A DNA stretch of 64,000 bases, from assembly GCF_039524395.1 (NCBI RefSeq), contig NZ_BAAAGO010000008.1, one strand, 5' to 3'. The DNA comes from Micropruina glycogenica. Its GTDB lineage: Bacteria > Actinomycetota > Actinomycetes > Propionibacteriales > Propionibacteriaceae. The notes under the pieces are model-generated. The model saw only the letters and a program-made list of their open reading frames with translations, had not been told where the DNA came from and did not search any database. This document shows positions 50,039 through 58,007 of the stretch, in pieces (position 1 is the stretch's first letter; each line of letters starts with the position of its first letter). Both the position numbers and the translations under genes were made by a program.

Positions 50039-51175
50039 CTAGAACGACACCCAGCGGTACCCGTCGTCGGCGTTCAGCAACACCCCAGCGTCGTTGGCGT
50101 ACAGAATCGACGGCAGCACCTTGTTCTTGACCAGCACCTTGCCGGTGCGGGCGCTCAGCACGTCACCGCGGGTGCCCTTGCGCCACACATACGCCCAGTC
50201 GAGCAGGCTGACCACCGCAACGCCCTTGCGGGCGCGATGCCACAGCCGCTTGCCGGTGGCCAGGTCACGGCCGCTCAAGCCGGCTGTGGTGAGGTAGACC
50301 ACGGTGTTGCGCGTGGCCGCGTAGGTCGGCTCGTCGGTGGAGAGCTTGCCGGTCAGGGCCAGCCGGCGGCCGGTGGTGGCTGACAACCACACCGCCTTCG
50401 TGCCCTGCTTGACGACCACGACGTTGCCGCGCCGGGCGACCAGCGGCCCGAGCGAGCTGGACGCCTTCCACTGCACGGTGCCCTTCGCACGGTCACGCCC
50501 ACCGCTGCGGGTGATCACCATCGTGGACGTGGCCCCGACCGCCTGGTCGTTGGCCACCCAGGCCAGCACGCCGTCGCTGGTGCGCACCACCGCGGTCTGC
50601 CGGCCCGACTCGGGGTTGTCGGCCAGCACGATGGTGGTGGCGTCGGTCGCCACCACTCGGGGCGGCAGGTCGACACGCAACTTGCCCGCCGCGTCCGCAA
50701 CCACGTGCTCGGCCTGCACCGCACCCGTGGCGGCGTCGATCAGCAGCAGGTCGAGCCGGCCGACGCCGTCTACGTCGACGGTGCGCACGGCCACCACGGT
50801 GCGTCCGTCGGCGCTGAGCCCGACCGTCGGCTGGGCGTCCCAAGGCGTGCCCTTGGTGAACTGGGCCTGCCACGCGGTGAGCCCGGTGCCGAGGTCGAGG
50901 GCGGTGACCGTGCCGTCAGGGTCGGCCACGAAGGCGCGTGCGCCCAGAATCGCGTAGTGCCCGGCCGGGCCGAGTTGCACCGGCGTGCCGCCGGCAAGGT
51001 CGGCCGCCAGCGGCGGCTTGGTCGGCTTCGCGGGCGTCGCACCGGGTGTGGACGACGCAGTGGCCGCGGGGGCCGGGCCGGCTACTTCGGGCGAGGTTGC
51101 CACCGGCCCTGCACACGCCGTCAGCGTGATCGCCAACATGACGATTGCCGCGCGACACGGCCCCGATGCCCGCAT
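50039..51175 (-). CDS. PQQ-like beta-propeller lipoprotein
   Basis: A 378-residue exported protein. Residues 1-20 form a signal peptide with lipobox LTAC (Cys20 or 21). A Pro/Ala/Thr-rich linker runs to about residue 55. The remainder is a beta-propeller with repeated strands of the type GTVTALDLGTGLTAWQAQF, DLLLIDAATGAVQAEHVVA, GRDLATGKRLWHRARKG and DVLSARTGKVLVKN. This fold often serves as a protein scaffold; no BAM gene or enzyme neighbour explains it. The ATG at 51175 is preferred. Confidence 0.8.
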   Translation of the reverse strand: MRASGPCRAAIVMLAITLTACAGPVATSPEVAGPAPAATASSTPGATPAKPTKPPLAADLAGGTPVQLGPAGHYAILGARAFVADPDGTVTALDLGTGLTAWQAQFTKGTPWDAQPTVGLSADGRTVVAVRTVDVDGVGRLDLLLIDAATGAVQAEHVVADAAGKLRVDLPPRVVATDATTIVLADNPESGRQTAVVRTSDGVLAWVANDQAVGATSTMVITRSGGRDRAKGTVQWKASSSLGPLVARRGNVVVVKQGTKAVWLSATTGRRLALTGKLSTDEPTYAATRNTVVYLTTAGLSGRDLATGKRLWHRARKGVAVVSLLDWAYVWRKGTRGDVLSARTGKVLVKNKVLPSILYANDAGVLLNADDGYRWVSF

Positions 51176-51244
51176 ACATCCATCGTCTCTCGCTGCGACG
51201 CTTGGGGCAAGGGCTTGCGCAGCCGCCGTCAAAGAAGAGCTGAA

Positions 51245-51330
51245 AACCCTAGCCAGAGAAGGTCTCGACGGGCTCGACCAACGACACGCTCGACCACCGA
51301 GAAGCTGGATCAACGACCGGCTTCGACCGA
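51245..51330. repeat. Family A copy
   Basis: aaccctagccagagaaggtc then tcgacgggctcgaccaacga and cgctcgaccaccgagaagct form two partial copies between the propeller lipoprotein start and the M3 peptidase stop. Confidence 0.55.
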
Positions 51331-51335
51331 CGACC

Positions 51336-53246
51336 TCAGCTGTTCAGCCAGGCCTCGAACGCTTCGGTGTTGTACGGCCGGCCGAGAAGGCTCTCGACCA
51401 GGTCGGCGGCGTCCCGGCTGCCACCCGGCCTCAGCACTTGGTCGCGGTAACGCGTCGCCACCTCGGCGTCGAACAGGTCGTCACGATCGAAGGCGCTGAA
51501 CAGGTCTTTGGCGATGACCAGGCTCCACATGTAGGTGTAATAGCCCGACGTGTACCCCTCGAGATGGCCGAACCCGGCGTAGAAGTGGGTGTCGGGCAGG
51601 GGGTCGATCAGGCTGTAGGCCGCCGCCAGTTCGAGCATGCGCGCCGTCGGATCCGCCGGACGCTCGACGTGCAGCCGGTAGGCCAGCGCGGCGTAGAACA
51701 TCTGCGTGCGGGCCAAGAAACCCTTGCCGAACTCGTCCGCCGCCTTCATGGCCGTCACCAACTCGACCGGAATGGGCACCCCTTCGGAGTCGGTGGCGAA
51801 CGTGCGCAGCACGGAGGCGTCCCACGCCCACTCCTCCAGCAGCTGGCTGGGGGCCTCGACGAAGTCCCACTCGGTCGCTACGCCCGAGAAGCGCACCCAC
51901 CGCTGCTGGCCGCCGACGATGTTGTGAATCAGGTGGCCGAACTCGTGAAACAGGGTCACCACGTCGCGGTGATCCATGAGGCCACGGGGAAAGTTGCACA
52001 CCAGCACGCTCTCGGGCAACTGCGCGTCGAGCACGCCGGGCACCATGTCGAAGTTGGCCGCGTGGTTGTACTTGCGCTCGCGCGGGTGCAGGTCGAGGTG
52101 AATCCGGCCCAACGGGGTGCCGTGATCGGCGGCGCTGACGTCGTAGGTGGTCACGTCGGGGTGCCACGCGTGGGCGTCGGACGGCGCAACCGGCGTGAAC
52201 CGCAGCCCGAACAGCCGCGCGGTCACCTCGAGCAGCCCGTCGTGCACCTTGGTGAAGTCGAAGTAGCGTCGCACCTGCGTGGCGTCCACCCCGTAGCGCT
52301 CGCGTTTGATCAGTTCGGTGTAGTACCGCCAGTTCGACACGTCGATGACGCGCTCGCCGTCTTGGACGGCCCGCTCGCGCAGCACGGCGATCTCACGTTC
52401 GCCGGCCGGCAGCGCGGCGGCGCTGACGGTGTCGATGAACTCTGCGATCGCCGCCCCACTGCCGATCATCTTGACTTCGGCGTCGTAGTCGGGCCAGTCG
52501 GCATAGCCCAGCAGGCTCGCCAATTCGTGCCGAAGGCTCAGCAACTCGGCCAGCACCGGGTCGTTGACCGGCCAGGCCAGGTTGAAGAACGTGTGTGCCA
52601 CCGACCGGCGGGCCGCGGCGTCGGTGGCGAAGGTGAGAAAAGGGTGCACGTCGGGGTACTCGGTCGAGATGCTCACCATGCCGTCGTCGTGGGCCGGGTG
52701 CGCCGCCACGTAGTCGGCGGGCAGCCCGGCCAGGGCGCTGGACGGCACCCGCGTGATCGCCCGGCCGTCACGAATGTTGCGCGAGAACGTCTGGCCCAGT
52801 TCGGTGAGCCGCGCCTCGAGCTCACGCACCCGGCCGCGCACCTGCTCGTCGCGATCGACGCCCGAGCGGCGAAACGACTGCAGCACCTTGGTCAGCAGGC
52901 GGGCGGCTCCGTCGTCCAGTTCGCCGGGCTGCACCGACGCCAGGGCGGCATACACATCCGGGTCGAGGTACAGGTCGGTCTCGTAGCTACGCACCTCCAC
53001 TTCGAGCGCCTCGGCCCGTTCGATCACCGCCTCGTCGGGGTGCACCGAGGCCAGCAGGTTGGCCAACGCGCCGGCGTTGCGCAGCGCCGTGGTGGCGTCG
53101 TTCCACAAGGGCAGCATGCCCGCGTCGCCGCGCGGCAGTGCCAACAACTCGGTCACGCTCTGCCGGGCCGCGGAGAGTTCGCCCTCGCCGTGCTCGTGCA
53201 GCCAGCCCAACCAGTCGGACGCGGGCAGTGCCAATGTCGCTAGCAT
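51336..53246 (-). CDS. M3-family metallopeptidase (thimet oligopeptidase-like)
   Basis: A 636-residue cytosolic oligopeptidase. The zinc site HEFGH spans residues 434-438 in VVTLFHEFGHLIHNIV, and the third ligand lies in FVEAPSQLLEEWAWD. The conserved FYAGFGHLEGYTSGYYTYMW block near the C-terminus contains the tyrosine and histidine that stabilise the transition state. The ATG at 53246 is used because conserved sequence starts within ten residues. It would trim short peptides; no operon partner is evident. Confidence 0.9.
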   Translation of the reverse strand: MLATLALPASDWLGWLHEHGEGELSAARQSVTELLALPRGDAGMLPLWNDATTALRNAGALANLLASVHPDEAVIERAEALEVEVRSYETDLYLDPDVYAALASVQPGELDDGAARLLTKVLQSFRRSGVDRDEQVRGRVRELEARLTELGQTFSRNIRDGRAITRVPSSALAGLPADYVAAHPAHDDGMVSISTEYPDVHPFLTFATDAAARRSVAHTFFNLAWPVNDPVLAELLSLRHELASLLGYADWPDYDAEVKMIGSGAAIAEFIDTVSAAALPAGEREIAVLRERAVQDGERVIDVSNWRYYTELIKRERYGVDATQVRRYFDFTKVHDGLLEVTARLFGLRFTPVAPSDAHAWHPDVTTYDVSAADHGTPLGRIHLDLHPRERKYNHAANFDMVPGVLDAQLPESVLVCNFPRGLMDHRDVVTLFHEFGHLIHNIVGGQQRWVRFSGVATEWDFVEAPSQLLEEWAWDASVLRTFATDSEGVPIPVELVTAMKAADEFGKGFLARTQMFYAALAYRLHVERPADPTARMLELAAAYSLIDPLPDTHFYAGFGHLEGYTSGYYTYMWSLVIAKDLFSAFDRDDLFDAEVATRYRDQVLRPGGSRDAADLVESLLGRPYNTEAFEAWLNS

Positions 53247-53317
53247 GACCAGCACCCTAAGCGGCGACGCCCGTAGCCACCAAGACCACAATGGGGGTAC
53301 CCGTACCGAGGAGTGTC

Positions 53318-53659
53318 ATGCCCGAGTACCTGATCTACTTCAACCAGTCATGGGTCGGCGACCACACGCAGGAGTGGTTCCGCTCACGGGTCGCGCCCTC
53401 GACGGCGGTGGTCGAAGAGATGAAACAAGCCGGCGTCTACGTGTTCGCCGCCGGTGTAGAAGAGAACGGGCCGATCTATACCGCCGACCCCACCCAGGGT
53501 GAGGAGGTGGCGGTCACCGACGGCGCCTACGTCGACCAACCCGACCATCTGGGCGGGTTCGCCATCGTGCGGGTCGACGACGACGAGGCGGCCAAGTACT
53601 GGGCGGCGAAAGTCGCCGAGGGGTGCGGCTGGCCACAAGAGGTGCGACGAGTCTGGTGA
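53318..53659 (+). CDS. YCII/DGPF-domain protein
   Basis: A 113-residue ferredoxin-fold protein of the YciI superfamily. It opens MPEYLIYFNQSWVGDHTQEW, has GVYVFAAGVEENGPIYTADP and VTDGAYVDQPDHLGGFAIVR, then a C-terminal CGWPQEVRRVW. The His and Asp pair of active YciI enzymes may be represented in the VGDHT segment. A GAGGAG ribosome site precedes the ATG at 53318. Function unknown. Confidence 0.85.
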   Translation: MPEYLIYFNQSWVGDHTQEWFRSRVAPSTAVVEEMKQAGVYVFAAGVEENGPIYTADPTQGEEVAVTDGAYVDQPDHLGGFAIVRVDDDEAAKYWAAKVAEGCGWPQEVRRVW

Positions 53660-53667
53660 CCCGCCGG

Positions 53668-54582
53668 TCAGTTCGCCGGCAGATGTGTACGGGGCGCCAT
53701 GCGCGGCCCGTGCCGTTCGCGCCAGCGTCGCATGCCCAGCAGCGCCTGCACGCGGTGTCGGTGCGGCCGGTAAGGCTCGAGCAACTCGGCCAGTTCGGCG
53801 TCGTCCATGTCGCGGCCCAGAAGCGCGTGCCCAATCTCTTTGGCGATGTGGTAGTCGCCGAAGCTGACTGCGTCGGCGTCGCCGTGCGCCCGGAAGCGCA
53901 CCTCGGCCGAGGTCCACACCCCGACGCCGGCGATCGAGCGCAGTCGGGTGTCGGCCTCATCGAGGGGCACCTGCAGGGTGCGTTCGAGCGCGTCGGCCAC
54001 CTGCGCGCAGCGCACCAGCGTGCGTGACCGGGCCGGGTCGATGTGCAGCTTCAGCCACTGCCACGAGGGAATCATGCGGACGATCTCGGGCCCGGGCGGC
54101 ACCCACAGGTGCAGGGTCTGCCCCGGCCCGGGTGCCCGTTCGCCGTGAAAGTGCACCAGCCGACGAAACCCGCCGAACGCCTCTTGCCCGGTGACCTTCT
54201 GTTCGATCACCGCCGGCAACAGCGCTTGCCACACCAGGTTGCCGCGGCCCAAGCGCCAGTGCGGGTGCTCACGCAGCGCCTGGCTCAGCTGCGGGTGCCG
54301 GGGCACGAAACCCGACGGGTCGTCGTCGGCGCCGAGCATGGTCGGTAGCTGGTCGAGCACCCACTCGGCACCCTCGCCCCAGGCCTCGGCGACGATCACG
54401 CCCTCGATGTTGAGCGGCTGCACGGCCAGTGTGGCGGGGCCGAGCGGAGTGCGAATGCCGCGCCAGTGCCGTCCACGATCGACGCGGTAGGTCGGGTCGC
54501 CCGCCCCCTTGCGCCAGGTCGCCCAGATCTGGCCGACCGGGCACGGCCAGTCGGGTCGCCACTCACGCACGATGGGCTGCAC
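53668..54582 (-). CDS. AlkA-like DNA-3-methyladenine glycosylase
   Basis: A 304-residue HhH-GPD superfamily base-excision glycosylase. The helix-hairpin-helix is LRSIAGVGVWTSAEVRFRAH, followed by the catalytic aspartate in AVSFGDYHIAKEIG. The upstream domain contains ALLPAVIEQKVTGQEAFGGF, the family lining of the base pocket. Unlike the gene at 26446, it lacks Ada and AraC domains. It is divergent from ligB, with a long palindrome between them. Confidence 0.85.
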   Translation of the reverse strand: MQPIVREWRPDWPCPVGQIWATWRKGAGDPTYRVDRGRHWRGIRTPLGPATLAVQPLNIEGVIVAEAWGEGAEWVLDQLPTMLGADDDPSGFVPRHPQLSQALREHPHWRLGRGNLVWQALLPAVIEQKVTGQEAFGGFRRLVHFHGERAPGPGQTLHLWVPPGPEIVRMIPSWQWLKLHIDPARSRTLVRCAQVADALERTLQVPLDEADTRLRSIAGVGVWTSAEVRFRAHGDADAVSFGDYHIAKEIGHALLGRDMDDAELAELLEPYRPHRHRVQALLGMRRWRERHGPRMAPRTHLPAN

Positions 54583-54624
54583 CCGGTCAACCTACCCGCG
54601 GCTGCGGACACTTCACGCAGCACC

Positions 54625-54692
54625 ACGTAGCTGCCTGTGTGACACGAAGCTGCCTGCAGGCGGGCAGCGAAGTGTCACAAAGGCAGCTACGT
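54625..54692. repeat. Long inverted repeat between divergent repair genes
   Basis: acgtagctgcctgtgtgaca with one more base (54625-54645) pairs at 20 of 21 positions with 54672-54692 across a 26-base loop that itself contains gctgcc/gggcagc arms. It lies between the AlkA-like gene and ligB, in both 5' regions, so it cannot be a simple terminator. Confidence 0.65.
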
Positions 54693-54726
54693 CGATCTGT
54701 CGGTGCCGGTCGGCAGAATGGACGCC

Positions 54727-56211
54727 ATGCTGCTCGCCGAGCTCGTCGTCACCTCACACAGGGTGGCCGCCACCCGTTCACGGCTGGCCAAGGTGGCCGC
54801 GCTCGCCGATGCGCTGGCTGCGGCAGCACCTGACGAGATCGAGATCGTCACCTCGTACCTGTCGGGCTCGTTGCGGCAGCGACGCACCGGCGTCGGCTGG
54901 CGGTCAGCCCGGGCGACGGTTCCGCCGGCGTCCGAACCGAGCCTCACGGTCACCGAGGTCGACGCCGTCTTCGAGGCTCTGGCCGGCCTGTCGGGCAGCG
55001 GTTCACAACTCGCCCGCAAGGCCCAACTCGACGACCTGATGGCCCAAGCGACGGCCGACGAACAGCAGTGGCTGGCCGGCCTGATCACCGGCGAAACCCG
55101 GCAGGGCGCCTTGGACGGGCTGATGATCGACGCCGTCGCCAAGGCCTCGGGTATGCCTCCCGCCGACATCCGTCGCGCCGTGATGCTGGCCGGCGCCACC
55201 CCTCCCGTGGCCCACGCCGCACTCACCCAGGGCGCGGACGCCATCGCGGGCATCGGTCTGGTGGTGGGCCGTCCGGTGCGGCCCATGCTGGCCGCCAGCG
55301 CCAAGACGGTCGCCGAGGCGATGGCCGCGCTGCCCGGCGAGGTGGCGGTCGAGGCCAAGCTCGACGGCATTCGCATTCAGGCCCACCGCGACGGCGAGGT
55401 GGTGCGGCTGTTCACCCGCAGCCTCGACGACATCACCGACCGGCTGCCCGAGGTGGTCGCCGCGGTCGCTGCGCTACCGGTGCGGCGGGCGATTCTCGAC
55501 GGTGAGGCGCTGTCGCTGGGTGCCGACGGCCGTCCGATGATGTTTCAAGACACCGCGTCCGCCGACACCTCGCTCACCCCCTTCTTCTTCGACCTGTTGG
55601 CCCTCGACGACGACGAACTGCTCGACCTGCCGGCCCGTGAACGCAGCAGTCGGCTCGCCCAGCTCGTTCCCCAGGCCTCAAGGGTCGCCCGGTTGGTCAC
55701 CGCCGATGTCGACGAGGCCCAGGCATTCGCCGAGCGAACCCTGGCGGCCGGTCACGAGGGCGTGGTCATCAAGGCGCTCGACGCCCCCTACGAGGCCGGC
55801 CGGCGCGGTTCGTCGTGGGTGAAGGTGAAGCCTGTACACACCCTCGACCTGGTGGTGCTGGCCGTCGAGTGGGGTTCTGGACGGCGCCGCGGCACGCTGT
55901 CGAACATTCACCTGGGCGCCCGTGACCCTGCCACTGGCGGGTTCGTGATGCTCGGCAAGACGTTCAAGGGCATGACCGACCAGATGCTGGCCTGGCAAAC
56001 AGAGCGGTTCACAGAACTGCAGACCCACCACGACGACTGGACGGTCTACGTGCGCCCCGAGCAGGTGGTCGAGATCGCGTTCGACTCGCTGCAACGCTCC
56101 AGCCGCTACCCCGGCGGCCTGGCGCTGCGGTTCGCCCGGGTGTTGCGCTACCGCGACGACAAGAGCGCCGACCAGGCCGACACCATCGACGACGTGCGGC
56201 GTTTGGCCTAG
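54727..56211 (+). CDS. ligB: ATP-dependent DNA ligase (LigB type)
   Basis: A 494-residue DNA ligase. The adenylated lysine is Lys211 in VAVEAKLDGIRIQAHRDGE (motif I KxDGxR). Motif IV and V are seen in EGVVIKALDAPYEAGRRG and SSWVKVKPVHTLDLVVLAVE. An N-terminal domain (about residues 1-190, with ALDGLMIDAVAKASG) and a C-terminal OB fold complete it. The ATG at 54727 (MLLAELVVTSH) is the family start; ATG at 54718 is the alternative. It seals nicks in repair, and the divergent AlkA-like gene is in keeping. Confidence 0.92.
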   Translation: MLLAELVVTSHRVAATRSRLAKVAALADALAAAAPDEIEIVTSYLSGSLRQRRTGVGWRSARATVPPASEPSLTVTEVDAVFEALAGLSGSGSQLARKAQLDDLMAQATADEQQWLAGLITGETRQGALDGLMIDAVAKASGMPPADIRRAVMLAGATPPVAHAALTQGADAIAGIGLVVGRPVRPMLAASAKTVAEAMAALPGEVAVEAKLDGIRIQAHRDGEVVRLFTRSLDDITDRLPEVVAAVAALPVRRAILDGEALSLGADGRPMMFQDTASADTSLTPFFFDLLALDDDELLDLPARERSSRLAQLVPQASRVARLVTADVDEAQAFAERTLAAGHEGVVIKALDAPYEAGRRGSSWVKVKPVHTLDLVVLAVEWGSGRRRGTLSNIHLGARDPATGGFVMLGKTFKGMTDQMLAWQTERFTELQTHHDDWTVYVRPEQVVEIAFDSLQRSSRYPGGLALRFARVLRYRDDKSADQADTIDDVRRLA

Positions 56212-56230
56212 CCAGTGCCTTGCCAGAGGT

Positions 56231-56269
56231 GGCGGGCCGAAGGTCCCCGAGTGCACAGTCCGGCCCGCC
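56231..56269. terminator. GC-rich hairpin between convergent ligB and carbonic anhydrase genes
   Basis: ggcgggccg (56231-56239) pairs perfectly with cggcccgcc (56261-56269). It lies 20 bases after the ligB stop, between convergent genes, and is the likely shared terminator. The rest of the gap to 56431 holds nothing recognisable. Confidence 0.55.
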
Positions 56270-56431
56270 GGCGCCAAATGCAGTACGGCTAACATTCGTC
56301 TGACCACCCCCGATGGCGCATTCATCACACACTCGGCAGCGTCGAGCCAGCCGGCACCTCGGCGGCGTCACAGCCTGCCCAGCAGGCGCTCACGGCCGGC
56401 CCGGTGGCGGTGCCGGCTGACGAGCGGCACG

Positions 56432-57106
56432 TCAACTGCCGTAGCGCACCGGGGTGCTGGCGAAGCCCGGGGTGTCGTCCTCAACCTCATCGGGCTCGTC
56501 GGGCAGAAACTCGATTGCTCCGGTCGCGGGGTCGAGCACGCCACCGGCGATCTTCACCTGGCCCGAGCGGGTGAGGGTGAGCAGCGAGTCGGCATTACGC
56601 AGGGCGGCCCGCAGCGCTCGCACGTGGCCGCTGGCCGGTTTGCCCAGCCGGGTGCCGGCCGCGGCCAGGGGCACCCAGGCGGCCAGGTCGCCCGGCAGGG
56701 GTACTGGGCCCGCAGCCCGGGCGTCGGCCGCGGCCGTCAGCACGCCGCACCCGCTGTGGCCCAACACCAGCACCACGCCGACGTTCTGCACCAGCACGGC
56801 GTACTCGATCGCCGCCATCGTGTCGGCACCCAGGCTGGGGCCGGCGGTGCGCACGCATTGGACGGCGCCCGGCTTCTCGGCGAACAGGTGCTCGCCGGCG
56901 GCGTCCGGCTCGAAGCAGCCGACCACCAACGCGAACGGAAAGGCAGCCCTGGTCGGATCCCCGGGCGCTTGCGCGTCTCCGCTCAACCGTTTGACGTGGC
57001 GCTCGTTGCCGGCGTGAAGCCGCTGCAGGGCCTGCCCTGACGGCATGCGGTGCTCTGGAAGTCCAACGGGCCGCATCCACTCGGGAACCTGAACGGGAGC
57101 AGCCAC
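56432..57106 (-). CDS. Atypical beta-carbonic anhydrase-like protein
   Basis: About 224 residues with the beta carbonic anhydrase fold: AFPFALVVGCFEPDAAGEHL, TMAAIEYAVLVQNVGVVLVL and the zinc-binding GHSGCGVL. The fold's first zinc cysteine is present (GCFEPD), as are the His and second Cys of HxxC, but the invariant CxDSR motif is replaced by CFEPD. The Asp-Arg dyad that orders the active-site water is therefore missing, and activity is doubtful. The GTG at 57106 is the most likely start. Confidence 0.75.
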   Translation of the reverse strand: MAAPVQVPEWMRPVGLPEHRMPSGQALQRLHAGNERHVKRLSGDAQAPGDPTRAAFPFALVVGCFEPDAAGEHLFAEKPGAVQCVRTAGPSLGADTMAAIEYAVLVQNVGVVLVLGHSGCGVLTAAADARAAGPVPLPGDLAAWVPLAAAGTRLGKPASGHVRALRAALRNADSLLTLTRSGQVKIAGGVLDPATGAIEFLPDEPDEVEDDTPGFASTPVRYGS

Positions 57107-57274
57107 GTCAACCGACCCTAGTGAGCGGGCATTTAGTTGTCGAGACGGCGGTGGTTTCGTTCGACAAAAGGGCCGACCAGCGGCTCGGACGGCGTTCGCT
57201 CTGATCAAACCAAGACAGCCGAGTTTCAACGAACTGCCTGGCTAGTTGGATTGCCGCTCCAGCCTGTTCTTGTG

Positions 57275-57688
57275 TCACTGCCATGCCTGCGGGGCGTCGT
57301 GCGGAAGCACCATCATGGGATGCCCGGTGTAACAAACGTTCGGATTTCGATTGTGCGGGCCGTACGCACTGAAACTGTGCCGCACGACGAGGTAGCAGCC
57401 CGTCCCGAACCAGGCTCCCTCAACCCAAGCGTCCTGCCGAGCCCCGTTCGGCCATTCCAGTACGGCCTTGGTTCCGCGCCGGGCACGCTGGTAGCTGTTG
57501 ACCACGTGGGCGATCCGAACGTCCGCCCTCGTCTGGGCTTCAAGGGCCCAGCCCCAAGACTCGAACAGTCGGGCATCCCGTCGCCTAAGAGCGTTCACTC
57601 TGATGACGACAAAGAGGACTACGACCGTGGCGATCAGGCAGACGGCCAGCAGGGCGGGGGCGACCCTTGGCATAGCCATGTGTACCAC
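57275..57688 (-). CDS. Small membrane-anchored hypothetical protein
   Basis: A 137-residue protein with one N-terminal transmembrane helix (residues about 10-29: APALLAVCLIATVVVLFVVI) followed by a basic stretch and a soluble domain (ADVRIAHVVNSYQRARRGTK, GAWFGTGCYLVVRHS). The C-terminal portion has no recognised family. The topology would place the domain in the cytoplasm or outside depending on the positive residues after the helix (RVNALRRRD suggests cytoplasm). ATGs at 57676 and 57688 are both usable. Confidence 0.55.
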   Translation of the reverse strand: MVHMAMPRVAPALLAVCLIATVVVLFVVIRVNALRRRDARLFESWGWALEAQTRADVRIAHVVNSYQRARRGTKAVLEWPNGARQDAWVEGAWFGTGCYLVVRHSFSAYGPHNRNPNVCYTGHPMMVLPHDAPQAWQ

Positions 57689-57767
57689 GGGCCGGGGGTA
57701 TGGACAGAGAGAGCTTGTTCAGTCAGGATCTCATGGTGCGTTGATCGCGACACTGAGCGATCATCTG

Positions 57768-57843
57768 TGGCGCGCCCGGAGGGATTCGAACCCCCAACCT
57801 TCTGATCCGTAGTCAGATGCTCTATCCGTTAAGCTACGGGCGC
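57768..57843 (-). tRNA. tRNA-Arg (anticodon ACG)
   Basis: The minus strand folds as a full cloverleaf: acceptor GCGCCCG/CGGGCGC, D arm GCTTAACGGATAGAGC, anticodon stem TCTGA/TCAGA with loop CTACGGA (anticodon ACG), T arm GGGGGTTCGAATCCCTC, discriminator G at 57771 and an encoded CCA at 57768-57770. A34 is expected to be edited to inosine. Confidence 0.96.
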
Positions 57844-58007
57844 TCGGGACGGGCTTCACGTGAGCGAAGCACCGGCGTCTGACTGTAGTTCATCGAGCGC
57901 GCGGCGTCCAAACTCGCTTTGCCACCAGGGGCCCTGCGGGTGAGGCAGGATGGAACCAGCACAGCGCACGACCCTGCACCGACGCGGGTCGAAAAGGAGT
58001 ATCCGCC

